This document shows, piece after piece, positions 28,504-36,992 of a stretch of 64,000 nt of DNA. The notes beneath the pieces are model-generated. The model was not told where the DNA came from and ran no database searches. It saw only the letters and a program-made list of their open reading frames with translations. Origin of the DNA: Alcaligenaceae bacterium (GTDB taxonomy: Bacteria > Pseudomonadota > Gammaproteobacteria > Burkholderiales > Burkholderiaceae_B); NCBI GenBank assembly GCA_013416395.1, contig JACCEP010000001.1, positions 682,001 through 746,000 of the forward strand, in the 5' to 3' direction. Position 1 is the stretch's first letter. Each line of letters opens with the position of its first letter. The position numbers and the translations under genes were made by a program.

Positions 28504-29162
28504 GGGTGTGCAGGCGTTGTTGCGACGCTGGGTAGCCCTGGAAGTGGCAGCGCGATTACGTCGTCGTTGCGGAACCACCCCGTTAGGCTCCAGCGTGGAC
28601 GCGTGCAGGGTAGTACAGCATGGGGGATGAGGTCGCTGCGAAACAGCACCAGCCTTCCGGGCATGGGCAGAATGCGTTGTGTTTCGTCGCCTTTTGTGCC
28701 CGGGGCATACAGACAGAGTTCGCCGCCTGACGAGGCATCCCATTGGGGGTTTAGGTACAGCACCAGCGATATGCGCCGGTATGGCTGCCCGCGATGCTGA
28801 TCCATGTGCCGTTTGTACCCCAACCCCTGCCCATAACGTGCAAAATGAAACTCTGCCCGGCGCAGGCCCAGAAAGAAGTGCCGGTTCAGGGCCTGTTGCA
28901 GTACGTCGGCCCAGGCGAGAAACTGCTGGCACGCTTCGGACGCCATGTCTGACTCTAGCCACCAAATTGTGTCGCCGCGTATGGCGGTGTTGCGCACGGG
29001 CTGGCTGGTTGTGCCTACGTGTGCATCTTGGAAGAGATCAGCCTGCCATGCCTGATCACCGGCTTGAAGAAGCCGGGTAACAAGCCCGTCGGGCATGATG
29101 TTGTCTGCCATGGCCCAGCCATGGACTTCGAGGTTGTGAAACAGGGCGTCAAAGCTTGCCAT
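28500..29162 (-). CDS. 2-oxoglutarate/Fe(II)-dependent oxygenase (prolyl-4-hydroxylase-like)
   Basis: Double-stranded beta-helix dioxygenase, 220 residues. The facial triad is visible: HMD in YKRHMDQHRG and the distal His in SDLIPHAVLP, with the 2-oxoglutarate-binding Arg in RPRWSLTGWF. The segment RRISLVLYLN...GGELCLY is typical of the P4Hc family. Substrate unknown; bacterial relatives hydroxylate proteins or small molecules. The stop codon overlaps that of sseA, so the two genes are tail to tail. The ATG at 29162 is preferred to an ATG 32 codons upstream. Confidence 0.82.
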   Translation of the reverse strand: MASFDALFHNLEVHGWAMADNIMPDGLVTRLLQAGDQAWQADLFQDAHVGTTSQPVRNTAIRGDTIWWLESDMASEACQQFLAWADVLQQALNRHFFLGLRRAEFHFARYGQGLGYKRHMDQHRGQPYRRISLVLYLNPQWDASSGGELCLYAPGTKGDETQRILPMPGRLVLFRSDLIPHAVLPCTRPRWSLTGWFRNDDVIALPLPGLPSVATTPAHP

Positions 29163-29605
29163 GGGTGCACTTAAGGGAAGTCGCCGTATCGGCGAACCCG
29201 TGGCTACCGCGCTTGAACAAATGGCGCAAAGGGCAGCAGCACGGGGGCAGTGCCGCAAAAAAGGCGGGGAGTTATTTTACGGTGATATGGAATGCCCAGT
29301 ACAGCGTTTTGTGGGCCACTTGCTAGGCGAGGCATGGGCATGTGCGCTGTTAGGCGAACGTTAAAGCCAGATGATTGGCGTTTCAATTTACACGAAACTA
29401 GCACGTGGCGTGTTCAGCTATGCTTGGCCGATACAGGGTCTGTCGTCTCGGTACATAGACAACACGGGTTAAAGCACGGCCTGAACGCAGCATTTCGTAG
29501 GCTCCCTCAATAATCATTAAAATGCTTGGATGAATGCCTCATTGTTCCCGCGCCGGTAAATTGCCAGCGCGCCGGGCGGGCGCATTTCTTTGTCTGGGGA
29601 AAACT
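29163..29605. other. Intergenic region with no recognisable gene
   Basis: Divergent interval between the 2OG oxygenase and the Rieske oxygenase. Open frames here are short and have no family features. It must contain the two outward promoters, but I cannot place them with confidence. Confidence 0.5.
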
Positions 29606-30682
29606 ATGTTTTTGAAAAACGCGTGGTATGTGGCCGCGCTGGCTGAAAATGTCGGCCGAGATTTGCACGCTGTGAAAATGCTCAATGAAGACATCGTGCT
29701 TTACCGTAAATCAGATGGTCAGATTGCCGCGCTTGAAGATGCCTGTCCCCATCGTAAACTGCCGCTTTCCATGGGGCGTTTAAAGGGCGACACGGTGGAA
29801 TGCGGTTACCACGGGCTGGTGTTTGACTGCTCAGGTGCCTGTGTTCATTCGCCTGGTATGGCCCGGCCCTCAGCTGCCGCCGTTGTGCGCAGCTACGCCT
29901 GTGTGGAGCGGTACGGCTTTGTGTGGGTCTGGATGGGCGACGCCGCGCTCGCCGACCCGACAAACATGGTTACGGTTGACCACTGGGGTGACCCGCAATG
30001 GGGCATGAACCGTGGCGATGCCATGACGGTGCACTGCAATTATCTTTACCTGACCGATAACCTGCTTGATCCCACCCATGTTTCGTGGGTGCATCAGTCG
30101 TCTTTTGGTAATGCCGATATTGTTGGCGTGCCGCTGCAGATAGACATGGGCGATCACAGCGTTACAGTGTCACGCTGGATGCGCGATGTTGAGGTGGCGC
30201 CGTTTTATGCCAAGTTTGTACGGTTTGAAGGCCGCTGTGACCGCAAGCAGCAGTATGAGGTGCGCTTTCCGTCGCAAGCCATTATCCGCGCTATTTTCAA
30301 ACCGGCGGGGCAGGGTGCTGAAACAGCACCCTTTCATGAAGATGTATTTCTCATGGATTCCTACAATTTTCTGACGCCAGTCGATGACAGCACCACACGC
30401 TATTTCTGGTTTCAGATGCGTAATTTCAGCCCCGATGACGAGCAGGTGTCCAGCCAGTTTTCAGCCGATGTGCGCGATGCGTTTGCCGAAGATCGGGCTG
30501 TGCTCGAGGCGGTGCAGGCAGGCATGGCCAAAAGCCCCTCTAAGCTTAATCTTCCGCTTGATGCCGGGCCTTTGCGCTTTCGCCGCAAGCTGCAGCAGCT
30601 GATTGACGCAGATCAGACGCACCAGGCTGTGTTACCAGACAGTCAAGCTACCCCGGTGAAGGGCGCAGAAGCACTGCTCTAA
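29606..30682 (+). CDS. Rieske oxygenase, VanA-like (aromatic O-demethylase subunit)
   Basis: Terminal oxygenase of 358 residues. The Rieske cluster motif CPHR...CGYHG lies at about 46-70, and the mononuclear iron ligands are in DNLLDPTHVSWVHQSSFG. The opening FLKNAWYVAALAENVG is very close to the vanillate O-demethylase oxygenase (VanA) group. No vanB-type ferredoxin reductase lies in the window, so the electron donor is encoded elsewhere or the substrate differs. The ATG at 29606 removes a Cys/Arg-rich leader that is unlike the family. Confidence 0.82.
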   Translation: MFLKNAWYVAALAENVGRDLHAVKMLNEDIVLYRKSDGQIAALEDACPHRKLPLSMGRLKGDTVECGYHGLVFDCSGACVHSPGMARPSAAAVVRSYACVERYGFVWVWMGDAALADPTNMVTVDHWGDPQWGMNRGDAMTVHCNYLYLTDNLLDPTHVSWVHQSSFGNADIVGVPLQIDMGDHSVTVSRWMRDVEVAPFYAKFVRFEGRCDRKQQYEVRFPSQAIIRAIFKPAGQGAETAPFHEDVFLMDSYNFLTPVDDSTTRYFWFQMRNFSPDDEQVSSQFSADVRDAFAEDRAVLEAVQAGMAKSPSKLNLPLDAGPLRFRRKLQQLIDADQTHQAVLPDSQATPVKGAEALL

Positions 30683-30684
30683 TT

Positions 30685-30731
30685 GCACGAAGCCGGGGCC
30701 AGCACATTCCCATGCTGGGCCCTGTTCGTGC
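30685..30731 (+). terminator. Stem-loop after the Rieske oxygenase gene
   Basis: GCACGAA (30685-30691) pairs with TTCGTGC (30725-30731). Inside, GGGCCAGCA pairs with TGCTGGGCC around CATTCCCA. It begins two bases after the stop codon. There is no T-run, so termination may need Rho or the hairpin may protect the 3' end. Confidence 0.5.
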
Positions 30732-30856
30732 TGTCTGGGTTTGGCACGGCCTTCTCCGGGTCGGTCGGACGATAGCGAAAATTCAACCATTGTCACCACC
30801 ACGTCATCTTCCTTGTTCAGACTACCGCTTTGTTTGAACTCACTTGGGAAGTAAAA

Positions 30857-32209
30857 ATGACGTATTGTGCAAAGTCTTTGCTTGTGATGGCGCTGGCTGG
30901 TTTCTCGATGGTGGCCGCTGCCCAGCAGCAGACCCCCGCCGTGCTCAAAGGGCATGCTTTGCTGCCCGCAAACGCCACGGTGGCGTCGCCTGAGGACGCG
31001 CCTGCTGATTTGAAAAATGCGGGCAAGTACACGACACGGAAACGGGTTGAAAAGCTTGGGTCGGTTATGGGCAAGTCAGCCGACCGTGAAACGGGTATGG
31101 CGCTTCCTATTGAAGGCCAGCCTTTGCAGGGCCATTCGGGCATCAAGGTTATGCCTGACGGCAGTGTATGGATTGTGACCGACAATGGTTTTGGCAACAA
31201 GGCCAATTCCATGGATTCTATGCTGTATCTTAATCACTATGACATCGATTGGAAGAGCGGCAGTTTCAAGCCGCGTGAAACGGTGTTTTTAAGTGATCCA
31301 GATCGCAATGTACCCTTCCGTATCGTGCATGAAGACTCAAAAACACGGTATCTGACGGGGTCGGATTTTGACCTTGAAAGTTTCCAGCCGATTGGCGAGC
31401 ATATTTGGCTGGGTGAGGAGTTTGGGCCACACCTTATCAAGGCAGATAAAACCGGCAAAGTGCTGGCGGTGTTTGATACTGAGGTGGATGGTGTGGCAGC
31501 CAGATCACCCGACCACTATGCGGTAAGCTCGCCGGGGGCTCCCGATGCCCGCTACCAGGGTGTAAATCTGAAGCGATCCAAAGGTTTTGAAGGTATGGCG
31601 GCGTCGAAAGATGGGAAGTTTTTGTATCCCATGCTTGAGGGCCCGTTGTGGGACGATAAGGCTGGCGCGTATGAAACTGTGGACGGCAAAACGGCTTTGC
31701 GCGTTTTGGAGTTTAGCGTGGCAGATGAAAAGTGGACAGGCCGTTCATGGTTTTATCCGCTCGAAGAGGGCCACCACGCTATTGGTGATATCAATATGAT
31801 CGATGCCGATACGGCGTTGGTTATTGAGCGCGACAATAATGAAGGTACGCCAGATAAGGCTTGCGTATCGGGCGCCGACACGTCGATGTGCTTTTCAAGC
31901 TTGCCCAAGTTCAAGCGTGTTTACAAGATTGAGATGTCTGAGGCTACCGTGGGCAAGGCTGTGCGCAAGATCGCTTACATTGATTTGCTGGCGATACAGG
32001 ATCCCGATGGCAAGACACGCAAGCCTCTGACGGAGGGTGTGTTGCAGTTTCCGTTCTTTACGATCGAAAATGTGGATATTGTGGATGATGAACATATTAT
32101 TGTCGGCAACGATAATAATTTCCCGTTTTCGTCGAGCCGCGACCCTAACGTGCAGGACGACAACGAGTTGGTGCTTCTTTATGCCAAGGGTTTGATCGAC
32201 GCCAGGTAA
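30857..32209 (+). CDS. Secreted esterase-like/phytase-like protein
   Basis: Exported protein of 450 residues with a signal peptide (MTYCAKSLL...SMVAAA, cleavage near 22). The mature part matches the 'esterase-like activity of phytase' family: QGHSGIKVMPDGSVWIVTDNG, WLGEEFGPHLI, KGFEGMAASKDGKFLYPMLEG and ALVIERDNNEG suggest a beta-propeller with metal-binding Asp/Glu loops. The exact reaction is not established for most members. The ATG at 30857 places the signal peptide at the N terminus. Confidence 0.8.
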   Translation: MTYCAKSLLVMALAGFSMVAAAQQQTPAVLKGHALLPANATVASPEDAPADLKNAGKYTTRKRVEKLGSVMGKSADRETGMALPIEGQPLQGHSGIKVMPDGSVWIVTDNGFGNKANSMDSMLYLNHYDIDWKSGSFKPRETVFLSDPDRNVPFRIVHEDSKTRYLTGSDFDLESFQPIGEHIWLGEEFGPHLIKADKTGKVLAVFDTEVDGVAARSPDHYAVSSPGAPDARYQGVNLKRSKGFEGMAASKDGKFLYPMLEGPLWDDKAGAYETVDGKTALRVLEFSVADEKWTGRSWFYPLEEGHHAIGDINMIDADTALVIERDNNEGTPDKACVSGADTSMCFSSLPKFKRVYKIEMSEATVGKAVRKIAYIDLLAIQDPDGKTRKPLTEGVLQFPFFTIENVDIVDDEHIIVGNDNNFPFSSSRDPNVQDDNELVLLYAKGLIDAR

Positions 32210-32240
32210 GCCTGCCGGTATCTTTAGTACTCGTTTGATT

Positions 32241-32275
32241 CGACGGGCAGTGGTGCATCTGCTGCCTGTCGTTTT
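32241..32275 (+). terminator. Rho-independent terminator of the phytase-like gene
   Basis: CGACGGGCAG (32241-32250) pairs with CTGCCTGTCG (32262-32271, one G-U pair) around an 11-nt loop and is followed by TTTTCTG. It lies 31 bases after the stop codon. Confidence 0.72.
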
Positions 32276-32401
32276 CTGCACTTAACTTCTTTACGGCTTC
32301 AGCAGGCGCCACATCCCCATGTCCCGCATTCCTAAAATGCCATGACTGCGACGGTCTATGGCTTAGAATCCTTATACGGCGGGCAAAACTGGGAGGGTGG
32401 C

Positions 32402-32533
32402 ATGACGACAGGCGAGTGGATTGCGGTGGGTATTTTTGTATTTGGGCTGGGGTGCTCGGCGTCGCTTTTCTGGTGGCTGATGCGGATTGTTCGGCGCGAT
32501 AGTCGCAAGTCGGAAGGTGAGGGCCCTCGTTAG
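32402..32533 (+). CDS. Small single-pass membrane protein, hypothetical
   Basis: A 43-residue peptide starting MTTGEWIAVGIFVFGLG, with one membrane helix (about 6-30) and a basic cytoplasmic tail RRDSRKSEGEGPR. The GGGAGG ribosome-binding site just upstream of the ATG at 32402 is the best evidence that it is expressed; a longer in-frame ATG at 32342 lacks one. It belongs to no family I recognise. The repeat region starts six bases after its stop. Confidence 0.6.
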   Translation: MTTGEWIAVGIFVFGLGCSASLFWWLMRIVRRDSRKSEGEGPR

Positions 32534-32538
32534 GGTTT

Positions 32539-32744
32539 GTGCTGCCGTACAGTGGTTCTTTTGACGCTTTTGTGCGGGCCGGGGCTGTTTTCTGGCCGTC
32601 ATGCGGTCGGGGCGGTGCCTGATTGCCCGTGTGCCCGATTCGTGCTGCCGTACAGTGGTTCTTTTGACGCCTTCGTGCGGGTTGAGGCTGTTTTCCGGCC
32701 GTCATGCGGTCGGGCGATGCCCGACTGCCCACGCGCCCGTACCT
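32539..32744. repeat. Tandem pair of a 103-bp repeat unit
   Basis: The unit starts GTGCTGCCGTACAGTGGTTC and contains CTTTTGACGC, a CGTGCGGG-like core, GGCTGTTTTC and GGCCGTCATGCGGTCGGG. Copy 1 is 32539-32641, copy 2 is 32642-32744. They are nearly identical over the first 75 bases, then diverge. Confidence 0.88.
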
Positions 32745-32895
32745 GATCGGGGCGGCCGCAAAACTCGCGGGGTCTGGAGCCCACTGGGCTCCAGACACGC
32801 GTCCCGCTCGAACAATTGCGGCCTTGCATCCCCGCTCAGGCACGGGCGCGTGGCGCATTCCTAATCCCGTCAAACAGCCTCAACCCGCACGAAGG
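32670..32895. repeat. Long foldback (imperfect inverted repeat)
   Basis: A 24-bp arm at 32670-32693 is exactly repeated in reverse complement at 32872-32895. Further in, 32726-32760 pairs with about 32818-32857 with few mismatches. At the centre, TGGAGCCC and GGGCTCCA form a tight hairpin. The whole could fold into one cruciform or RNA hairpin of about 226 nt. Its left arm is the second tandem copy. Confidence 0.85.
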
Positions 32896-33056
32896 CTGCG
32901 GTGTATATGTGCGGTGTGTTGTTTGGTAAGCCGTGTGTGTCGATTTTAGGTGGTGTTGTGAAAGAGTATGGAGTTGTGGGCTTAGCCGTTCACTTCTACC
33001 GAACTAGCAGGCCGCTGCGGGGAAAAGCTGGGTCGCCGGCGAACAGCAGTTATTGG

Positions 33057-33146
33057 CTGCACTTGGTTCTTTTGACGCTTTCGTGCGGGATGGGGCTGTT
33101 TCCCGGCCATCATGCTGTCGGGCGATGCCCGACTTCCCATGCGCTC
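33057..33146. repeat. Third, isolated copy of the 103-bp unit
   Basis: GGTTCTTTTGACGCTTTCGT, GGGGCTGTTTCCCGGCC and GTCGGGCGATGCCCGAC match copies 1 and 2 in the same order and orientation, about 310 bp downstream of copy 2. The first ~10 bases of the unit are degraded. Confidence 0.8.
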
Positions 33147-33288
33147 TTGCTTCGCTGTATACGTAGATCAGACGTCGGTGCTGGCTGCTGGCCACGCTTA
33201 TTTGCATTTCGCTGCATTTTGGCGCGACTTGCGGTAATCTAGCGGATTCTCTTTTTATGCGCTTTCTTGGGGCGTTCAGGCTTGAATC

Positions 33289-34488
33289 ATGGATTCGTAC
33301 TCATCTTCCTACACATTTTCCAAACGCGCCCAGCAGCTAACCAGCTCAACCATTCGAGAAATTCTCAAGGTTACTGAGCGGCCTGAAATTATTTCATTTG
33401 CTGGCGGGCTTCCGTCACCTAAGGGGTTTCCCATTGAGGCGATGAAGCAGGCCTTTAATCGCGTACTTGAAAGCAAGGGCGAGTCAGCGCTGCAATACGG
33501 CCCTACTGAAGGCTATGCACCGTTGCGTGCCTGGGTGGCGCAAGATCTCAAGCGCTCTGGTGCTGGCGACGTGTCACCTGAAGAGGTGCTCATTGTCTCG
33601 GGCTCGCAGCAGGCGCTTGATATGCTGGGCAAGCTGTTTATTGATCCGGGCAGCAAGGTGCTTGTTGAGGCGCCCAGTTATTTGGGTGCGTTACAGTCGT
33701 TTTCGTTGTTCGAGCCTGATTATCATTCTGTGCCCACCGATGAGGGTGGCCTTATTCCCGAGAGCCTTACGCCTGAAACGGCTGCGGGTGCGCGTTTTCT
33801 TTATGCTCTGCCTAATTTTCACAACCCGACCGGGCTTACGTTAAGTCTTGAGCGACGGAAGGCGTTGGTAGAGCGATGTGCGATGCTGCAAGTGCCTATT
33901 ATCGAAGACGACCCTTATGGTGAGCTTCGTTATGCAGGCGAAGCGCTGCCGGGTCTTTTGGGCCTCGGGCGTGCTGTGGGTGCAACGGTTATTCGCCTGG
34001 GTTCGTTTTCAAAGGTGCTCGCGCCTGGCTTGCGTTTGGGCTATATCGTGGCGCCACGCCCCATTATTTCAAAGCTGGTGCAGATCAAGCAGGCTACTGA
34101 CTTGCATACGGCATCGCTTACCCAGATGGCTGTCTACGAAACCATTAAAGATGGTTTTCTTGATACTCATCTGCCCGTCGTGCGCCAGCTCTATAAAGAG
34201 CAGTGCGGCTACATGCTCGATGCGATTGAAGAGCACTTTCCCAGCACCTGTTCATGGACGAAGCCCGACGGCGGCATGTTTATCTGGGTGACGTTGCCGG
34301 CGCATATCGATGGCAGCAAGCTGCTCGAACAGGCCGTCGCCCGTAATGTTGCTTTTGTGCCAGGCGCTCCGTTTTTTGCGGGTGAGGGTCGGCAAGACAA
34401 TACGCTCAGGCTCAGTTTCGTTACGGTCTCTGAAGCAAAAATCCGCGAGGGTATCGCTATTTTGGGCGAGCTCATCAAACAAAGTTAA
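33289..34488 (+). CDS. PLP-dependent aminotransferase (2-aminoadipate/ARO8 type)
   Basis: Fold-type I aminotransferase of 399 residues. IISFAGGLPSPKGFP at the start, QYGPTEGYAPLR, SGSQQALDMLGKLF and PNFHNPTGLTLS are typical of the LysN/ARO8 (MocR-like catalytic) group. The PLP lysine is in LGSFSKVLAPGLRLGY. There is no N-terminal GntR domain, so it is a free enzyme. Likely substrates are 2-aminoadipate, aromatic or branched amino acids; not resolvable here. Confidence 0.88.
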   Translation: MDSYSSSYTFSKRAQQLTSSTIREILKVTERPEIISFAGGLPSPKGFPIEAMKQAFNRVLESKGESALQYGPTEGYAPLRAWVAQDLKRSGAGDVSPEEVLIVSGSQQALDMLGKLFIDPGSKVLVEAPSYLGALQSFSLFEPDYHSVPTDEGGLIPESLTPETAAGARFLYALPNFHNPTGLTLSLERRKALVERCAMLQVPIIEDDPYGELRYAGEALPGLLGLGRAVGATVIRLGSFSKVLAPGLRLGYIVAPRPIISKLVQIKQATDLHTASLTQMAVYETIKDGFLDTHLPVVRQLYKEQCGYMLDAIEEHFPSTCSWTKPDGGMFIWVTLPAHIDGSKLLEQAVARNVAFVPGAPFFAGEGRQDNTLRLSFVTVSEAKIREGIAILGELIKQS

Positions 34489-34490
34489 AC

Positions 34491-34515
34491 CACAAGGCGC
34501 GCATTGCGCCTTGTG
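34491..34515 (+). terminator. Stem-loop between the aminotransferase and ubiA
   Basis: CACAAGGCGC (34491-34500) pairs perfectly with GCGCCTTGTG (34506-34515) around a 5-nt loop, three bases after the aminotransferase stop. No T-run follows, so its efficiency as a terminator is doubtful. Confidence 0.5.
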
Positions 34516-34542
34516 CGTATTCGCAATCTTCGCTATTTGGTA

Positions 34543-35505
34543 ATGACTTTTTCCAGTAACTCTTCACATCAGCGTCAGCCTGAACGGGCACCTGGAACGC
34601 CAGACCTCGCCGACATGCGGCCCGATGACTGGGTAGAGCGCTGGCTGCCGCGTTCCTGGGGGCCTTATGCTCGGCTGTGCCGCCTTGACCGGCCCGTAGG
34701 TACCTGGCTTACGCTGCTGCCCTGTCTGGCGGCGCTGGTTCAGGCTGCTGATGGCTGGCCTACGTTGTTTCGCCTGGTTATTTTTTCTCTGGGCGCCTTG
34801 CTCATGCGGGGTATAGGTTGCTGCTTTAATGATATTTTTGACCGCAACTTTGACAGTCAGGTTGAGCGCACGCGATTTCGTCCGCTGACCAGTGGCCAGC
34901 TCAGTCTGAAAAACGCGTTGTGGTTTGTGTTCGCCCAGCTTGCCGTTTGTGCCTTGTTACTGCTCGCGCTCAACACGTATAGCCGATGGCTGGCCGTGGC
35001 CCTGGTGCCTATTGTTATTGTTTATCCTCTGTGCAAGCGCTTTACGTATTGGCCCCAGGTTGTACTGGGCATAGGGTTTAACTGGGGCATGCTAATGGCA
35101 TGGTCCGACACGCAAAATAGTGTGCCCTTGGGAGCGATCGCTTTGTGGCTGGGCGCAGTGTTGTGGCAAGTCGGGTACGATTCGGTATACGCGTATGTGG
35201 ATCTGCGCGATGATCTCAAGCTGGGGCTGCGTTCTGCTGCCATGCGGTTTGGTGACAACGGGCGTGTGTGGATAGGCGGTTTTTACGCAGCTACGGTGAT
35301 CCTGTGGCTGTGGGGCGGCTATGACATGGGCATGAACTGGCCCTATTACGTAGTCATTGCCGCCATAGGCGCGCACTTTGCCTGGCAGATCAGTATTTTT
35401 GATCTTGCGCGACCAGACCGCAGCTTTATGCTGTTTCGCGCAAACATTACAGTTGGCGTAATGTTGATTGTGGCTGCACTTGCGGGTACTGTCTTGCATC
35501 TCTGA
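34543..35505 (+). CDS. ubiA: 4-hydroxybenzoate octaprenyltransferase
   Basis: Membrane prenyltransferase of ubiquinone synthesis, 320 residues. The two Asp-rich motifs are NDIFDRNFD and DLRDDLKLG, the first followed by the family-specific VERTRFRPLTSG. About eight membrane segments follow the polar N-terminal 45 residues. RLDRPVGTWLTLLPCL is typical of bacterial UbiA. The ATG at 34543 (MTFSSNSS) is preferred to a frame extending 13 codons upstream through the stem-loop region. Confidence 0.95.
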   Translation: MTFSSNSSHQRQPERAPGTPDLADMRPDDWVERWLPRSWGPYARLCRLDRPVGTWLTLLPCLAALVQAADGWPTLFRLVIFSLGALLMRGIGCCFNDIFDRNFDSQVERTRFRPLTSGQLSLKNALWFVFAQLAVCALLLLALNTYSRWLAVALVPIVIVYPLCKRFTYWPQVVLGIGFNWGMLMAWSDTQNSVPLGAIALWLGAVLWQVGYDSVYAYVDLRDDLKLGLRSAAMRFGDNGRVWIGGFYAATVILWLWGGYDMGMNWPYYVVIAAIGAHFAWQISIFDLARPDRSFMLFRANITVGVMLIVAALAGTVLHL

Positions 35506-35562
35506 GACAGCGCCTTTCTGATAAGTGGCTTTTTGCCTTACTAGTAAAAAAAAGACTGGAAG

Positions 35563-36843
35563 ATGACAAGTATTATCGAATATGTGGCAACTGCGCTTTT
35601 TGCGATTGCCATCATCCACACTTTCTCCGTGCCCGTTTTCGCCCGCCTGGCTAATCGCAATGGCCCGCATGCCGGGCTGTGGCATATGCTTTCAGAAGTG
35701 GAAGCCGTATTTGGCGTGTGGGCGTGCGTCATGCTGTTTGGCATGGCGATGCTGGTCAATGTGGATGAAATGGTCGCCTACGTCGATACGCGCGACTTTA
35801 CCGAGCCTGCTTTCGTATTTGCCATTATGGTTGTGGCCGCCAGTCGACCCATTATTGAGCTGGTAAACATGTTCGTAAAAGGCATTGCGCGCATTATGCC
35901 CATGCCCAATGCGCTGGCCATGTTTTTTGTCACCATGACCTTCGTGCCGCTGGCCGGTTCCTTTATTACCGAACCGGCGGCCATGACGCTTGCGGCGCTG
36001 CTGCTGCGCGATGCCTATTTCAGCAGGCCGGGCCAGGCAGGCTTTAAATACCTGACCCTGGGTGTGCTGTTCGTCAACATATCCATAGGTGGCGTGCTTA
36101 CTGCCTATGCCGCACCACCTGTGCTCATGGTGGCTGGCACCTTTGGCTGGGACACGGCCTACATGGCCACGCATTTCGGTTGGCGTGCAGCGGCCGCTGT
36201 CATCATCAACGCCAGCCTGCTTACCTTTATCTCTCGCAAACACTTGCTGGATGGCTCGCTTGGTGCCTTGCCGGCTGCAGAAGGCAGTAAGGTTCGCCCC
36301 CCAGTTCCGCTTTCCGTCATTGCTGTTCACGTGCTTTTCCTGGTGGGTATCGTGATGTCGGCTCACCATGCGGCAATTTTCCTGGGCCTGCTAATGCTGT
36401 TCATTGGCTATGCCCACGCCTATAGCCGTCACCAGAACGCACTGCTGATCCGTGAAGGCCTGATGGTGGGGTTCTTTCTGGCCGGCCTGGTGGTGCTGGG
36501 TGGTCTGCAAAAATGGTGGTTGCAAGAGTTGCTCGCAGGTCTTTCCCCGATTGTGCTGTATTGGGGTGCTACGGCACTTACGGCGCTTACCGATAATGCT
36601 GCGTTGACTTATTTGGGTTCTCTGGTCGAAGGGACCGACGAAGTCTGGCGCTACATGCTGGTCGCCGGGGCGGTTACAGGTGGTGGTTTGACGGTGATTG
36701 CCAATGCACCCAACCCGGCCGGATTCTCCATTTTGAAGCGATGCTTTCCCGATGGCGCGATCTCGCCGCTCAAGCTCTTGCTGTCGGCGGCGGTGCCTAC
36801 TTTGGTGGCCGCAATGATGTTCATCTTGTTCGGCCGCTTTTAA
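35563..36843 (+). CDS. Putative Na+/H+ antiporter (Na_H_antiport_3 family)
   Basis: Highly hydrophobic 426-residue protein with about 11-12 membrane segments. Conserved polar features are EVEAVFGVWA, AGSFITEPAAMTLAALLL, TALTDNAALTYLG and IANAPNPAGFSIL, characteristic of the PF07399-type putative antiporters. The ion and direction are not determinable from sequence. It stands alone between ubiA and a fmdB-like gene on the same strand. Confidence 0.82.
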   Translation: MTSIIEYVATALFAIAIIHTFSVPVFARLANRNGPHAGLWHMLSEVEAVFGVWACVMLFGMAMLVNVDEMVAYVDTRDFTEPAFVFAIMVVAASRPIIELVNMFVKGIARIMPMPNALAMFFVTMTFVPLAGSFITEPAAMTLAALLLRDAYFSRPGQAGFKYLTLGVLFVNISIGGVLTAYAAPPVLMVAGTFGWDTAYMATHFGWRAAAAVIINASLLTFISRKHLLDGSLGALPAAEGSKVRPPVPLSVIAVHVLFLVGIVMSAHHAAIFLGLLMLFIGYAHAYSRHQNALLIREGLMVGFFLAGLVVLGGLQKWWLQELLAGLSPIVLYWGATALTALTDNAALTYLGSLVEGTDEVWRYMLVAGAVTGGGLTVIANAPNPAGFSILKRCFPDGAISPLKLLLSAAVPTLVAAMMFILFGRF

Positions 36844-36848
36844 ACTGA

Positions 36849-36871
36849 AGCCCCGTACCGGGTACGGGGCT
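36849..36871 (+). terminator. Stem-loop after the antiporter gene
   Basis: AGCCCCGTACC and GGTACGGGGCT form a near-perfect palindrome six bases after the stop codon, giving an eight-base-pair stem with a 7-nt loop. It is not followed by a T-run. Confidence 0.5.
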
Positions 36872-36992
36872 GCAAAAAGGGCTAAAATTGGCTTCTTTTT
36901 GCTTCGTCGCTCGTCAACGCTGCCCAGGGCCAGGCGCCCGGGTTTGCCTGTGGCGGGGCGCAGTTTCTGGACATTTTCGCTAGGATTTTGTC

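Larger units (their letters stand above)
32534..33288. other. Gene-free repeat region
   Basis: Open frames in this 755-bp stretch are translations of the repeats on both strands and have low-complexity Arg/Pro/Ala composition. It contains three copies of a ~103-bp unit and a long inverted repeat, listed separately. No protein or RNA family is recognised. Confidence 0.7.

Noticed and set aside
32145-32873. 242-residue minus-strand open frame across the repeat region
   Set aside because: It is a translation of the 103-bp repeats and foldback, with Arg/Pro-rich low complexity and no ribosome-binding site or family match.
32539-33146. CRISPR array or integron attC cluster
   Set aside because: Copies are ~103 bp with no short conserved repeats alternating with unique spacers, and no cas or integrase gene is near.
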